Shown: in pieces, positions 21,301 through 34,629 of the stretch | How positions within the stretch are numbered: the stretch's first letter is position 1 | How the letters are laid out: each line of letters starts with the position of its first letter | Assembly (NCBI RefSeq): GCF_963678635.1 | Contig: NC_087069.1 | Span: forward strand, 53,480,251 to 53,544,250 | Length of the DNA stretch: 64,000 nucleotides | Direction of reading: 5' to 3' | Origin: Symsagittifera roscoffensis | Lineage: Eukaryota; Xenacoelomorpha; Acoela; Convolutidae | The notes under the pieces: model-generated | Database searches by the model: none | What the model was told of the DNA's origin: nothing | The model's input: only the letters and a program-made list of their open reading frames with translations | Translations under genes and position numbers: made by a program

Positions 21301-24300
21301 GATTCGTTTCCATTCAGAATCAATCGTCAAACGGGAAGCCACAGGCAAGACAAGGCAAATAACAACTTCACATAAGTCAGTTATGACTCCAAAAATAGTC
21401 TCAGAGTGCCAAAAATGACCTAAAAAATTCAATTTTTTAATCAAAAATCATAAGAATTGTGAGTCGTTTCCATTCAGAATCTATCGTCAAACGAGCAGCC
21501 ATAGGCAAGACAAGGCAAATAAAAACTTCACATAAGTCAGTTATGACTCCAAAAATAGTCTCAGAGTGCCAAAAATGACCTAAAAAACTCAATTTTTTAA
21601 TCAAAAATTATAAGGGTTGTGAATCGTTTCCATTCTGAATCTATCGTCAAACGAGAAGCCACAGGCAAGACAAGGCAAATAACAACTTCACATAAGTCAG
21701 TTATGACTCCAAAAATAGTCTCAGAGTGCCAAAAATGACCTAAAAAATTCAATTTTTTAATCAAAAATCATAAGGGTTGTGATTCGTTTCCATTCTGAAT
21801 CTATCGTCAAACGAGAAGCCACAGGCAAGACAAGGCAAATAACAACCTCACATAAGTCAGTTATGACTCCAAAAATAGTCTCAGAGTGCCAAAAATGAAC
21901 TAAAAAATTCAATTTTTTAATCAAAAATCATAAGATTTGTGAGTCGTTTCCATTCTGAATCTATCGTCAAACGAGAAGCCACAGGCAAGACAAGGCAAAT
22001 AACAACTTCACATAAAAGTCAGTTATGACTCCAAAACCAGTCTCAGAGTGCCAAAAATGACCTAACAAATTCAATTTTTTAATCAAAAGTCATAAGGGTT
22101 GTGAGTCGTTTCCATTCAAAATCTATCGTCAAACGAGAAGCCACAGGCAAGACAAGGCAAATAACAACTTCACATAAGTCAGTTATGACTCCAAAAATAG
22201 TCTCAGAGTGCCAAAAATGACCTAAAAAACTCAATTTTTTAATCAAAAATCATAAGGGTTGTGAGTCGTTTCCATTCTGAATCTATCGTCAAACGAGAAG
22301 CCACAGGCAAGACAAGGCAAGTAACAACCACACATAAGTCAGTTATGACTCCAAAAATAGTCTCAGAGTGCCAAAAATGAACTAAAAAATTCAATTTTTT
22401 AATCAAAAATCATAAGATTTGTGAGTCGTTTCCATTCAGAATCTATCGTCAAACGAGAAGCCACAGGCAAGACAAGGCAAATAACAACTTCACATAAGTC
22501 AGTTATGACTCCAAAAACCAGTCTCAGAGTGCCAAAAATGACCTAACAAATTCAATTTTTTAATCACAAATCATAAGGGTTGTGAGTCGTTTCCATTCAG
22601 AATCTATCGTCAAACGAGAAGCCACAGGCAAGACAAGGCAAATAACAACTTCACATAAGTCAGTTATGACTCCAAAAATAGTCTCAGAGTGCCAAAAATG
22701 ACCTAAAAAAGTCAATTTTTTTATCAAAAATCATAAGGGTTGCGAGTCGTTTCCATTCAGAATCTATCGTCAAACGAGAAGCCACAGGCAAGACAAGGCA
22801 AAAAACAACTTCACATAAGTTAGTTATGACTCCAAAAATAGTCTCAGAGTGCCAAAAATGACCTAAAAAATTCAATTTTTTAATCAAAAATCATAAGGGT
22901 TGTGAGTCGTTTCCATTCTGAATCTATCGTCAAACGAGAAGCCACAGGCAAGACAAGGCAAATAACAACCTCACATAAGTCAGTTATGACTCCAAAAATA
23001 GTCTCAGAGTGCCAAAAATGAACTAAAAAAGTCAATTTTTTAATCAAAAATCATAAGGTTTGTGAGTCGTTTCCATTCAGAATCTATCGTCAAACGAGAA
23101 GCCACAGGCAAGACAAGGCAAATAACAACTTCACATAAGTCAGTTTTGACTCCAAAAACAGTCTCAGAGTGCCAAAAATGACCTAACAAATTCAATTTTT
23201 TAATCAAAAATCATAAGGGTTGTGAGTCGTTTCCACTCAGAATCTATCGTCAAACGAGAAGCTACAGGCAAGACAAGGCAAATAACAACTTCACATAAGT
23301 CAGTTATGACTCCAAAAATAGTCTCAGAGTGCCAAAAATGACCTAAAAAAATTCAATTTTTTAATCAAAAATCATAAGGGTTGTGATTCGTTTCCATTCA
23401 GAATCTATCGTCAAACGAGAAGCCACAGGCAAGACAAGGCAAATAACAACTTCACATAAGTCAGTTATGACTCCAAAAATAGTCTCAGAGTGCCAAAAAT
23501 GACCTAAAAAATTCAATTTTTTAATCAAAAATCATAAGGGTTGTGAGTCGTTTCCATTCAGAATCTATCGTCAAACGAGAAGCCACAGGAAAGACAAGGC
23601 AAATAACAACTTCACATAAGTCAGTTATGACTCCAAAAATAGTCTCAGAGTGCCAAAAATGACCTAAAAAATTCAATTTTTTAATCAAAGATCATAAAAG
23701 TTGTCAGTCGTTTCCATTCAGAATCTATCGTCAAACGGGAAGCCACAGGCAAGACAAGGCAAATAACAACTTCACATAAGTCAGTTATGACTCCAAAAAT
23801 AGCCTCAGAGTGCCAAAAATGACCTAAAAAATGCAACTTTTTAATCAAAAATCATTAGTGTTGTGAGTCGTTTCCATTCAGAATCTATCGTCAAACGAGA
23901 AGCCACAGGCATGACAAGGCAAATAAAAACTTCACATAAGTCAGTTATGACTCCAAAAATAGTCTCAGAGTGCCAAAAATGACCTAAAAAATTCAATTTT
24001 TTAATCAAAAGTCATAAGGGTTGTGAGTCGTTTCCATTCAGAATCTATCGTCAAACGAGAAGCCACGGGCAAGACAAGGCAAATAGCAACTTCACATAAG
24101 TCAGTTATAACTCCAAAACTAGTATCAGAGTGCCAAAAATGACCTGAAAAATTTAATTTTTCAATCAAAAATCATAAAGGTTGTGAGTCGTTTCCATTCA
24201 GAATCTATCGTCAAACGAGAAGCCACAGGCAAGACAAGGCAAATAACAACCTCACATAAGTCAGTTATGACTCCAAAAATAGTCTCAGAGTGCCAAAAAT

Positions 24301-27300
24301 GACCTAAAAAATTCAATTTTTTAATCAAAAGTCATAAGGGTTGTGAGTCGTTTCCATTCAAAATCTATCGTCAAACGAGAAGCCACGGGCAAGACAAGGC
24401 AAATAACAACTTCACATAAGTCAGTTATAACTCCAAAACTAGTGTCAGAGTGCCAAAAATGACCTAAAAAGTTCAATTTTTTAATCAAAAATCAAAAATG
24501 TTGTGAGTCGTTTCCATTCAGAATCTATCGTCAAACGAGAAGCCACAGGCAAGACAAGGCAAATAACAACCTCACATAAGTCAGTTATGACTCCAAAAAT
24601 AGTCTCAGAGTGCCAAAAATGACCTAAAAAGTTCAATTTTTTAATCAAAAATCATTAGGGTTGTGAGTCGTTTACATTCAGAATCTATCGTCAAACGAGA
24701 AGCCACGGGCAAGACAAGGCAAATAACAACTTCACATAAGTCAGTTATAACTCCAAAACTAGTCTCAGAGTGCCAAAAATGACCTAAAAAATTCAATTTT
24801 TTAATCAAAAGTCATAAGGGTTGTGAGTCGTATCCATTCAGAATCTATCGTCAAACGAGAAGCCACAGGCATGACAAGGCAAATAACAACTTCACATAAG
24901 TCAGTTATGACTCCAAAAATAGTCTCAGAGTGCCAAAAATGACCTAAAAAATTCAATTTTTTAATCAAAAGTCATAAGGGTTGTGAGTCGTTTCCATTCA
25001 GAATCTATCGTCAAACGAGAAGCCACGGGCAAGACAAGGCAAATAACAACTTCACATAAGTCAGTTATAACTCCAAAACTAGTATCAGAGTGCCAAAAAT
25101 GACCTGAAAAATTCAATTTTTCAATCAAAAATCATAAAGATTGTGAGTCGTTTCCATTCAGAATCTATCGTCAAACGAGAAGCCACAGGCAAGACAAGGC
25201 AAATAACAACCTCACATAAGTCAGTTATGACTCCAAAAATAGTCTCAGAGTGCCAAAAATGACCTAAAAAGTTCAATTTTTTAATCAAAAATCATTAGGG
25301 TTGTGAGTCGTTTACATTCAGAATCTATCGTCAAACGAGAAGCCACGGGCAAGACAAGGCAAATAACAACTTCACATAAGTCAGTTATAACTCCAAAACT
25401 AGTGTCAGAGTGCCAAAAATGACCTAAAAAGTTCAATTTTTTAATCAAAAATCAAAAATGTTGTGAGTCGTTTCCATTCAGAATCTATCGTCAAACGAGA
25501 AGCCACGGGCAAAACAAGGCAAATAACAACTTCACATAAGTCAGTTATAACTCCAAAACTAGTGTCAGAGTGCCAAAAATGACCTATAAAATTTAATTTT
25601 TTAATCAAAAATCATAAAGGTTATGAGTCATTTCCATTCAGAATCTATCGTCAAACGAGAAGCCACGGGCAAGACAAGGCAAAAAACAACTTCACATAAG
25701 TCTGTTATAACTCCAAAACTAGTGTCAGAGTGCCAAAAATGACCTAAAAAATTCAATTTTTTAATCAAAAATCATAAAAGTTGTGAGTCGTTTCCATTCA
25801 GAATCTATCGTCAAACGAGAAGCCACAGGCAAGACAAGGCAAATAACAAATTCACATAAATCAGTTATGACTCCAAAAGTAGTCTAAGAGTGCCAAAAAT
25901 GACCTAAAGAATTCAATTTTTTAATCAAAAGTCATAAGGGTTGTGAGTCGTTTCCATTCAAAATCTATCGTCAAACGAGAAGCCACGGGCAAGACAAGGC
26001 AAATAACAACTTCACATAAGTCAGTTATAACTCCAAAACTAGTGTCAGAGTGCCAAAAATGACCTAAAAAATTCAAATTTTTAATCAAAAATCACAAGGG
26101 TTGTGAGTCGTTTCCATTCAGAATCTATCGTCAAACGAGAAGCCACGGGCAAGACAAGGCAAATAACAACTTCACATAAGTCACTTATAACTCCAAAACT
26201 AGTGTCAGAGTGCCAAAAATGACCTAAAAAGTTCAATTTTTTAATCAAAAATCAAAAAGGTTGTGAGTCGTTTCCATTCAGAATCTATCGTCAAACGAGA
26301 AGCCACGGGCAAGACAAGGCAAATAACAACTTCACATAAGTCAGTTATAACTCCAAAACTAGTGACAGAGTGCCAAAAATGACCTAAAAAGTTCAATTTT
26401 TTAATCAAAAATCATAAAGGTTGTGAGTCGTTTCCATTCAGAATCTATCGTCAAGCGAGAAGCCACAGGCAAGACAAGGCAAATAAAAACTTCACATAAG
26501 TCAGTTATGACTCCAAAAAGAATCTCAGAGTGCCAAAAATGACCTAAAAAATTCAATTTTTTAATCAAAAATCATAAGGGTTGTGAGTCGTTTCCATTAA
26601 AAATCTATCGTCAAACGAGAAGCCACAGGCAAGACAAGGCAAATAACAACTTCACAGAAGTCAGTTATGACTCCAAAAATAGTCTCAGAGTGCCAAAAAT
26701 GACCTAGAAAATTCAATTTTTTAATCAAAAATCATAAGGGTTGTGAGTCGTTTCCATTCAAATGTTATCGTCAAACGAGAAGCCACGGGCAAGACAAGGC
26801 AAATAACAACTTCACATAAGTCAGTTATGACTCCAAAAATAGTGTCAGAGTGCCAAAAATGACCTGAAAAATAAATTTTTTAACCAAAAATTATAAGGGT
26901 TGTGAGTCGTTTCCATTCAAAATCTATCGTCAAACGAGAAGCCACGGGCAAGACAAGGCAAATAACAACTTCACATAAGTTAGTTATAACTCCAAAACTA
27001 GTGTCAGAGTGCCAAAAATGACCTAAAAAATTCAATTTTTTAATCAAAAATCACAAGGTTTGTGAGTCGTTTCCATTCAGAATCTATCGTCAAACGAGAA
27101 GCCACGGGCAGGACAAGGCAAATAACAACTTCACATAAGTCACTTATAACTCCAAAACTAGTGTCAGAGTGCCAAAAATGACCTAAAAAGTTCAATTTTT
27201 TAATCAAAAATCAAAAAGGTTGTGAGTCGTTTCCATTCAGAATCTATCGTCAAACGAGAAGCCACGGGCAAGACAAGGCAAATAACAACTTCACATAAGT

Positions 27301-30300
27301 CAGTTATAACTCCAAAACTAGTGACAGAGTGCCAAAAATGACCTAAAAAATTCAATTTTTTAATCAAAAATCATAAAGGTTGTGAGTCGTTTCCATTCAG
27401 AATCTATCGTCAAACGAGAAGCCACAGGCAAGACAAGGCAAATAAAAACTTCACATAAGTCAGTTATGACTCCAAAAAGAATCTCAGAGTGCCAAAAATG
27501 ACCTAAAAAATTCAATTTTTTAATCAAAAATCATAAGGGTTGTGAGTCGTTTCCATTAAAAATCTATCGTCAAACGAGAAGCCACGGGCAAGACAAGGCA
27601 AATAACAACTTCACATAAGTCAGTTATGACTCCAAAAATAGTCTCAGAGTGCCAAAAATGACCTAGAAAATTCAATTTTTTAATCAAAATCATAAGGGTT
27701 GTGAGTCGTTTCCATAAAAAAAATCTATCGTCAAACGAGAAGCCACGGGCAAGACAAGGCAAATAACAACTTCACATAAGTCAGTTATGACTCCAAAAAT
27801 AGTCTCAGAAAGCCAAAAATGACCTAAAAAGTTCAATTTTTAAATCAAAAATCAAAAAGGTTGTGAGTCGTTTCCATTCAGAATCTATCGTCAAACGAGA
27901 AGCCACGGGCAAGACAAAGCAAATAACAACTTCACATAAGTCAGTTATAACTCCAAAACTAGTCACAGAGTGCCAAAAATGACCTAAAAATTCATTTTTT
28001 TAATCAAAAATCATAAAGGTTGTGAGTCGTTTCCATTCAGAATCTATCGTCAAACGAGAAGCCACAGGCATGACAAGGCAAATAACAACTTCACATAAGT
28101 CAGTTATGTCTCCAAAAATAGTCTCAGAGTGCCAAAAATGACCTAAAATTTTCAATTTTTTAATCAAAAATCATAAGGGTTGTGAGTCGTTTCCATTCAG
28201 AATCTATCGTCAAACGAGAAGTCACAGGCATGACAAGGCAAATAACAACTTCACATAAGTCAGTTATGTCTCCAAAAATAGTCTCAGAGTGCCAAAAATG
28301 ACCTAAAATTTTCAATTTTTTTAATCAAAAATCATAAGGGTTGTGAGTCGTTTCCATTCAGAATCTATCGTCAAACGAGAAGCCACAGGCAAGACAAGGC
28401 AAATAACAACTTCACATAAGTCAGTTATGACTCCAAAAATAGTCTCAGAGTGCCAAAAATGACCTAGAAAATTCAATTTTTTAATCAAAAATCATAAGGG
28501 TTGTGAGTCGTTTCCATTCAAATGTTATCGTCAAACGAGAAGCCACGGGCAAGACAAGGCAAATAGCAACTTCACATAAGTCAGTTATGACTCCAAAAAT
28601 AGTGTCAGAGTGCCAAAAATGACCCGAAAAATAAAATTTTTAATCAAAAATCATAAAGGTTGTGAGTCGTTTCCATTCAGAATTTATCGTCAAACGAGAA
28701 GCCACAGGCAAGACAAGGCAAATAACAACTTTACATAAGTCAGTTATGTTTCCAAAAATAGTGTCAGAGTGCCAAAAATGACCTGAAAAATTCAATTTTT
28801 AATCAAAAACATAAGGGTTGTGTGTCGTTTTCATTCAGAATCTATCGTCAAACGCGGAAGCCACAGGCATAACAAGGCAAATAACAACTTCCCATAAGTC
28901 AGTTATGACTCCAAAAATAGTCTCAGAGTGCCAAAAACGACCTAAAATTTTCAATTTTTTAATCAAAATCATAAGGGTTGTGAGTCGTTTCCATTCAGAA
29001 TCTATCGTCAAACGAGAAGCCACAGGCAAGACAAGGCAAATAACAACTTCACATAAGTCAGTTATGACTCCAAAAATAGTCTCAGAGTGCCAAAAATGAC
29101 CTAGAAAATTCAATTTTTTAATCAAAAATCATAAGGGTTTTGAGTCGTTTCCATTCAAAATCTATCGTCAAACGAGAAGCCACGGGCAAGACAAGCAAAT
29201 AACAACTTCACATAAGTCAGTTATGACTCCAAAAATAGTGTCAGAGTGCCAAAAATGACCTGAAAAGTAAAATTTTTAATCAAAAATCATAAAGGTTGTG
29301 AGTCGTTTCCATTCAGAATTTATCGTCAAACGAGAAGCCATAGGCAAGACAAGGCAAATAACAACTTCACATAAGTCAGCTATGACTCCACAAATAGTCT
29401 CAGAGTGCCAAAAATGACCTAAAAAATTTCAATTTTTTAATCAAAAATCATAAGGGTTGTGAGTCGTTTCCATTCAGAATCTATCGTCAAACGAGAAGCC
29501 ACGGGCAAAACAAGGCAAGTAACAACTTCTTATAAGTCAGTTATGACTCCAAAAATAGTCTCAGAATGCCAAAAATGACCTAAAAAATTCAATTTTTTAA
29601 TCAAAAATCATAAGGTTTGTGAGTCGTTTCCATTCAGAATCTATCGTCAAACGAGAAGCCACAGGCAAGACAAGGCAAATAACAATTTCACATAAGTCAG
29701 TTATGACTCCAAAAATAGTGTCAGAGTGCCAAAAATGACCTGAAAAATTCAATTTTTAATCAAAAACATAAGGGTTGTGAGTCGTTTCCATTCAGAATTA
29801 TCGTCAAACGAGAAGCCACAGGCATAACAAGGCAAATGACAACTTCCCATAAGTCAGTTATGACTCCAAAAATAGTCTCAGAGTGCCAAAAATGACCAGA
29901 AAATTTAAATTTTTTAATCAAAAATCATAAGGGTTGTGAGTCGTTTCCACTCAGAATATATCGTCAAACGAGAAGCCACAGGCAAGACAAGGCAAATAAC
30001 AACTTCACATAAGTCAGTTATGACTCCAAAAATAGTCTCAGAGTGCCAAAAATGACCTAAAAAATTCAATTTTTAATCAAAAATCATAAGGGTTGTGAGT
30101 CGTTTCCATTCAGAATCTATCGTCAAACGAGAAGCCACGGGCAAGACAAGGCAACTAACAACTTCACATAAGTCAGTTTTGACTCCAAAAATAGTCTCAG
30201 AGTGCCAAAAATGACCTAAAAAATTCAATTTTTTAATAAAAAAGCATAATGGTTGTGAGTCGTTTCCATTCAGAATCTATCGTCAAACGAGAAGCCACAG

Positions 30301-30566
30301 GCAAGACAAGGCAAATAACAACTTCACATAAGTCAGTTATGACTCCAAAAATAGTCTCAGAGTGCCAAAAATGACCTAAACAACTCAATTTTTTAATCAA
30401 AAATCATAAGGGTTGTGAGTCGTTTCCATTCAGAATCTATCGTCAAACGAGAAGCCACAGGCAAGACAAGGCAAATAACAACTTCACATAAGTCAGTTAT
30501 GACTCCAAAAAAAGTCTCAGAGTGCCAAAAATGACCTAAAAAATTCAATTTTTTAATCAAAAAATC
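18385..30566. repeat. Satellite array, ~160-bp monomer, ~76 copies
   Basis: An unbroken head-to-tail array of a roughly 160-bp AT-rich monomer; measured spacings of the landmark CTATCGTCAAACGAG are 159-161 bp. Each monomer also has AAGACAAGGCAAATAACAAC, AGTCAGTTATGACTCC and TCAGAGTGCCAAAAATGACC. The repeated minus-strand frame (starting MIKKLNFLGHFWHS) is an artefact: 160 is not a multiple of 3, so no frame continues between monomers. Two variants are visible. Type 1 (CCACAGGC, TTATGACTCC, ATAGTCTCAG) fills the left part. Type 2 (CCACGGGC, TTATAACTCC, CTAGTGTCAG) appears from about 24.0 kb and is interleaved with type 1. The right end at about 30566 is sharp; the left end is in the gap. Such arrays typically form centromeric or heterochromatic blocks. 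Confidence 0.97.
24000..28000. repeat. Higher-order repeat zone (~960 bp, six monomers)
   Basis: Private variants recur at offsets of 959-960 bp: TCACTTATAA at 26181 and 27140; AGTGACAGAG at 26361 and 27320; AAAAAGAATCTCAG at about 26515 and 27474; AGTATCAGAG at 24121 and 25081; ATCAAAAATG at 24491 and 25451. This is six monomers, so whole multimers were amplified after the monomers diverged. Other offsets exist too: four monomers for TTTACATTCA at 24671 and 25311, and eleven monomers for AATGTTATCG at 26761 and 28521. Confidence 0.8.
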
Positions 30567-30837
30567 CTGATAAATATCTTGACTAACGATGTAGGTTCAT
30601 CAAAGTCCGCGTTTGAAATGTAAAGACTGTGGATCTGTTAAATTAGAACATAAGCAACATTTTTGCTTCACTTTTTTTAACATAAAAAAACGACGGATCA
30701 ACCACGGTGTGACAAATTGTTTTAACCAACAAAACCTACTTTCAGATCTGGCTGGTGCTCAATCATATTCCGAATATTCTCTGAGTTAGATTTTGTTGTA
30801 ATTGTATTTCACCGCACAAATATTAGTCTGTGAAATA

Positions 30838-30950
30838 TCTTTCACAGCAAAAAACATCTTTCACAACAAAAACATCTTTCACAGCAAAAAACATCTATCA
30901 CAGCAAAAAACATCTTTCACAGCAAAAAACATCTTTCACAGCAAAAAACT
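30838..30950 (+). repeat. Minisatellite, 19-bp unit, ~6 copies
   Basis: Tandem copies of ATCTTTCACAGCAAAAAAC with a few substitutions. The plus-strand frame through it (30802-30984) is repeat-driven and not a gene. Confidence 0.85.
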
Positions 30951-30984
30951 TTGCTTTTTGCAAAAACTAGTTTATTGCTGCTGA

Positions 30985-33084
30985 AACGCACGTTTATGCA
31001 TGTCTCAGGTCTTCGCCCAAAATATTTCAAGAAGAACATGCTATTGACTCACCTGCAAACCGCTCAAATTTTGATAGCTTAACTCCGTCTAGTTAGTATA
31101 CACAAGAAGCAGAAAAAAACTATTTGTTCAAAGAGTAATGAACGTAGGGAATGCTTTTATATAGATCTTTTTTTTGTTTTTTATTCAGAAAAAAAGTCAC
31201 TCTCAATTTTGATTTTTGATTTATTTTTAGTTCGTTTCATTTCTTTTGTTGAAAGAAAGGCAACCTCCACTATCGAACAGCAGAAATGTAAAGGTCATGA
31301 AAAACGTGATTGACTTTTAATTTCGAAAGCGGAAGTTAATTACCAGATTTCCTAGCGAAATACAAGTTTTACTCAAATTGAGTTATATTAGCCAAAAAAG
31401 TGTCAAGTATAAATTGTTCTGCAGATTCAAAGAGCTTTAAGGCCAGCTATTTTTTTCTTCGAATTTCAAAAATTGAAGGTTTTTCAAAAACAAAAAACAA
31501 GTAAGTTTTTTATCTATTTCCTCGCGTTCATTTGGCTCTGTCAGTTGGCTATGTTCGTACTTTTTCGAAAATGCGAACAGGTCAATTCTTAATTTTCTTC
31601 AAAACTTTTGTTAGAAAACTTAAAATGAGAGAAATAGATAAACAGGATAAATAGATAAACAGATATATTTCCACTGAGAAAGTTTTTAAAAAAATCAACC
31701 TCTTGACAACTTACATTCAAACCACACTGACGAACTTGAGATTGAGATCGCTTTGAATCGACTTTCTTGCAGATCTTATACTGAATGAAAAATGATTTAC
31801 GGTCACCTATTTAGATAAACAAATGGGTTTGGAAAGGATTAAATGTTTTCTAAGGCATAAAAACAACATCCTTTTAACTGCCGAGAAATCGACTTAATTT
31901 TTAGCAAAGCAATGAAATCCATAAAAATTTCAACAAAAATGATTGAACTTCAATATGCTTTTCTTCTGAAAGTTGAGCAAAGTTTTGGTTTTTTGAAAAA
32001 AATTTCCATCAGTGCTATAGAGAGCAAGAGTCACGAACGGAGAAAATTTTAAAACAATTCTATTTTGATGCATAACTTTACACTTTGTCTCAGGATATCT
32101 AGGCCAAGTACCAACACGAAAAATCAATTGAAACTTTTCTCTATCGCTTGATAGTCGAGAAAAGCTTAAAAAATTTTGTAGAGATTCTGTAAATTGTGTG
32201 TAAACAAAAATCACTTTAAATTGAATCAAATCGATTTTAATTTTACTCCGAATTTGAATGAAAAAGAAACCAGGAAAGTTGACAAAAACGAATTTAAATC
32301 GATTTAGACTTAATTCAAATAATTTTCAAGCTAAAATTCAAATCGTTCATTTTTTTTTTAATTTTTGCTACATTATCTGAATTAATTCGAGTTCGATCCA
32401 TTTCTTGGCGGTACGGAAAACTTCATTTCCCACTGTGACTTTTAAGAGCGTAAGTCGAGCACCGCTTGACAAATGAATTTGAAAATTGGGCTTCAAAAAC
32501 TCTAAAAAAAGAGCCACCAAAACAAAACAAAAGTACAATTTTTTTCAAAAACGCTTTCAAACATTGTTTTAAAGAAAACCCAAGTAGTTCTTTGGGGTAA
32601 GAAAAACTTATTGGAGAAATCAGAAGTGAAATTGCGATCTTTTTACTATCAAATCGTTTAGTTCAAACTAAAAAGCCAATTCGATTTTATAACTAAGCCC
32701 AAAGTGTGTCACCACGCCTCCGAAAACTAATGAAAAAAAAGTTTTGCAACATTTTGAAGACACTTTTCGGACTAAACCAAAAATTCAAAAGGACACCAAA
32801 TTAATTATTTTCCTTTGAATCTAAAGACAGACGCATTTTTTCCGCTGAAAAAATAGCATCAAAACTGGCTAGATTCCACAGTGTTTCTGCGGATTTCTCG
32901 TCTTGATATTGAATTTCATAAACAGATCTTTGAAAACTTGCGGAGCACAAAATAATGAGATACTTCATCAGACTGGCTGATATAATTGTCCTAAAGTTTT
33001 GATGTATAAAACTCTGATTCGATTGTGTATTTCGATAATAGTTTTGAAGTGTTTTTTCTTTTGATTCGTTTTTCTTGCTTGGGT
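30985..33084. other. No supported gene
   Basis: AT-rich. Minus-strand frames of 99 aa (31930-32229) and 96 aa (32801-33091) are the longest. Neither has a recognisable motif, signal sequence or splice context. Confidence 0.45.
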
Positions 33085-34560
33085 TAAACATATCTTGCTT
33101 GGGTCAAGCACGGTCGAGCACTTTTTTTGGTTGGAGCACAGTCGAAACATATCTTGGTCAAGTCGAGCCGTGTCGTGTAGATCATTTTTGTTCGAACACA
33201 ATTGAAACGAATCTTACTTGGGTCGAGCACGGTCGAGCACTTTTTTTCTCGATTATTGTAAAAAAATATCTTGCTTGGGTCGAGCACGATCAAACACGTT
33301 CAGTTTTGTTCGAGCACAATCGATACATGCCTTGATCACGGTCGAGCACGTTAAGTTTTGTGCGAGCACGATCTAAGACAATTTTTTCTGTCAAGCACGG
33401 TCAAGGTATGTTTTGCTGTTGATGGGTTGAGCAGTGTCGAGCATTTTTATTTTCGTTTCGGCACGGTCAAAACATATATTGTCTGGGTAAAGCACGGCCG
33501 AGCATTTTTATTCTGTTCTAGCACGGTCAAAACCCGTGTTGTTTGGGTCGAGCACGGTCGGGCAGTTTTTGTGTTGTTCAAGTACGGTTGAAACATTTCT
33601 TGCTTGCATTTTTTCACTTTGAAGCATAGTAGTAAACTATCTCGCTTGGGTCGAGCAAGGTTGATCTTTTTTTTTCGAGCAGTGTAGTAATTTATATTGC
33701 TTGGGCTAAGCACTGTTGAGTAGTTTTTGGTCGAGTACGGTCGAAACAAGTCTTTCTTGGGTCGAGCACCGTTGAGCACTTTTTTTTCTCTCGAGCATTG
33801 TAGAAAATTATTTTGCTTGGATCGAGCACAATCGAGTAAATTTTTTTTCGTTCAAGCACGGGCGAAACATTTTTTGCTTGGTTTGAGCATTGTCGAGCAC
33901 ATTTTGGTTTTTTCGAGCACAATCAATGTATGCCTTGCTTGGGTCGAGAGCAGTCGAAAACTTTTTTTAGTTCGAGGACAGCCTAAACATATCTGACTTG
34001 GGTCAAGCATTGTCAAGCATTTTTTTTTGCTTATAGCTCGGTAAAAACATGTCTTGCTCTGATGTAGCACGATCGAGAACAATTTTTTTGCTCAATCACA
34101 ATCGATACATACCTTAGTTGGGTCGAGCACGATCAAACACTGTTTTTCGTTCTAGCACAATCGAAACATGTCTAGCTTAGGTCGAGCACATCGAGCACTT
34201 TTTTTTTGTTCGAGCACAGTCGAAACATATCTTGCTTGGGTCGAGCAGTGACAAACACTTTTTTTCAATCTAGTACGGTCGAAACATACCTTGCTTGGGT
34301 CAAGCACGGTCGAGCACATTTATTTTGTCGAATTATCTTGTTTGGGCCGAGAAGAGTCGATCAGGTTATTTTTTTTGTTCGAGCATAATCGATACAAATC
34401 TCTCCTGGATTGAGCACGGTGGAGAACATTTTTTTTGGTTTTAGCACGGTCGAAACATGTCTTGCTTAGGTCGAGCACGGTCAAGTACCTACTTTTGCTC
34501 GAGCACGGTCAAGCACTTGTTGCTTGGGTCGAGCACGGTCGAGCAGTTTTTTGTTGTCAA
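33085..34560 (+). repeat. Degenerate minisatellite, ~57-60-bp unit
   Basis: About 1.5 kb of diverged tandem copies. Each unit has CTTGCTTGGGTCGAGCACGG, a second TCGAGCAC, a run of 6-10 T, then TTCGAGCACGGTCGAAACAT. Spacing between CTTGCTTGGGTCGAG words is mostly 57-60 bp, giving about 25 copies. It is more GC-rich than its surroundings. The many short frames on both strands (for example 33447-33779) are repeat shadows. Confidence 0.9.
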
Positions 34561-34629
34561 GAATCTCTTACTAAAATTGAGAAACAATCAATTTTAACCA
34601 ATAAATTATTGCTTATAAACTCTTTTTTA

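Noticed and set aside
18385-30566. Recurrent minus-strand frames starting MIKKLNFLGHFW across the satellite
   Set aside because: They arise anew in each monomer, cannot continue because 160 is not a multiple of 3, and drift freely.
18385-30566. CRISPR array
   Set aside because: Repeats are contiguous 160-bp monomers without unique spacers, in a eukaryotic context with introns and retrotransposons.
30838-30950. CRISPR-like short repeats
   Set aside because: The 19-bp units abut each other with no spacers; a simple minisatellite.
33447-33779. 110-aa minus-strand frame and similar frames at 33.1-34.1 kb
   Set aside because: Driven by the minisatellite unit; both strands and several frames are open in the same way.
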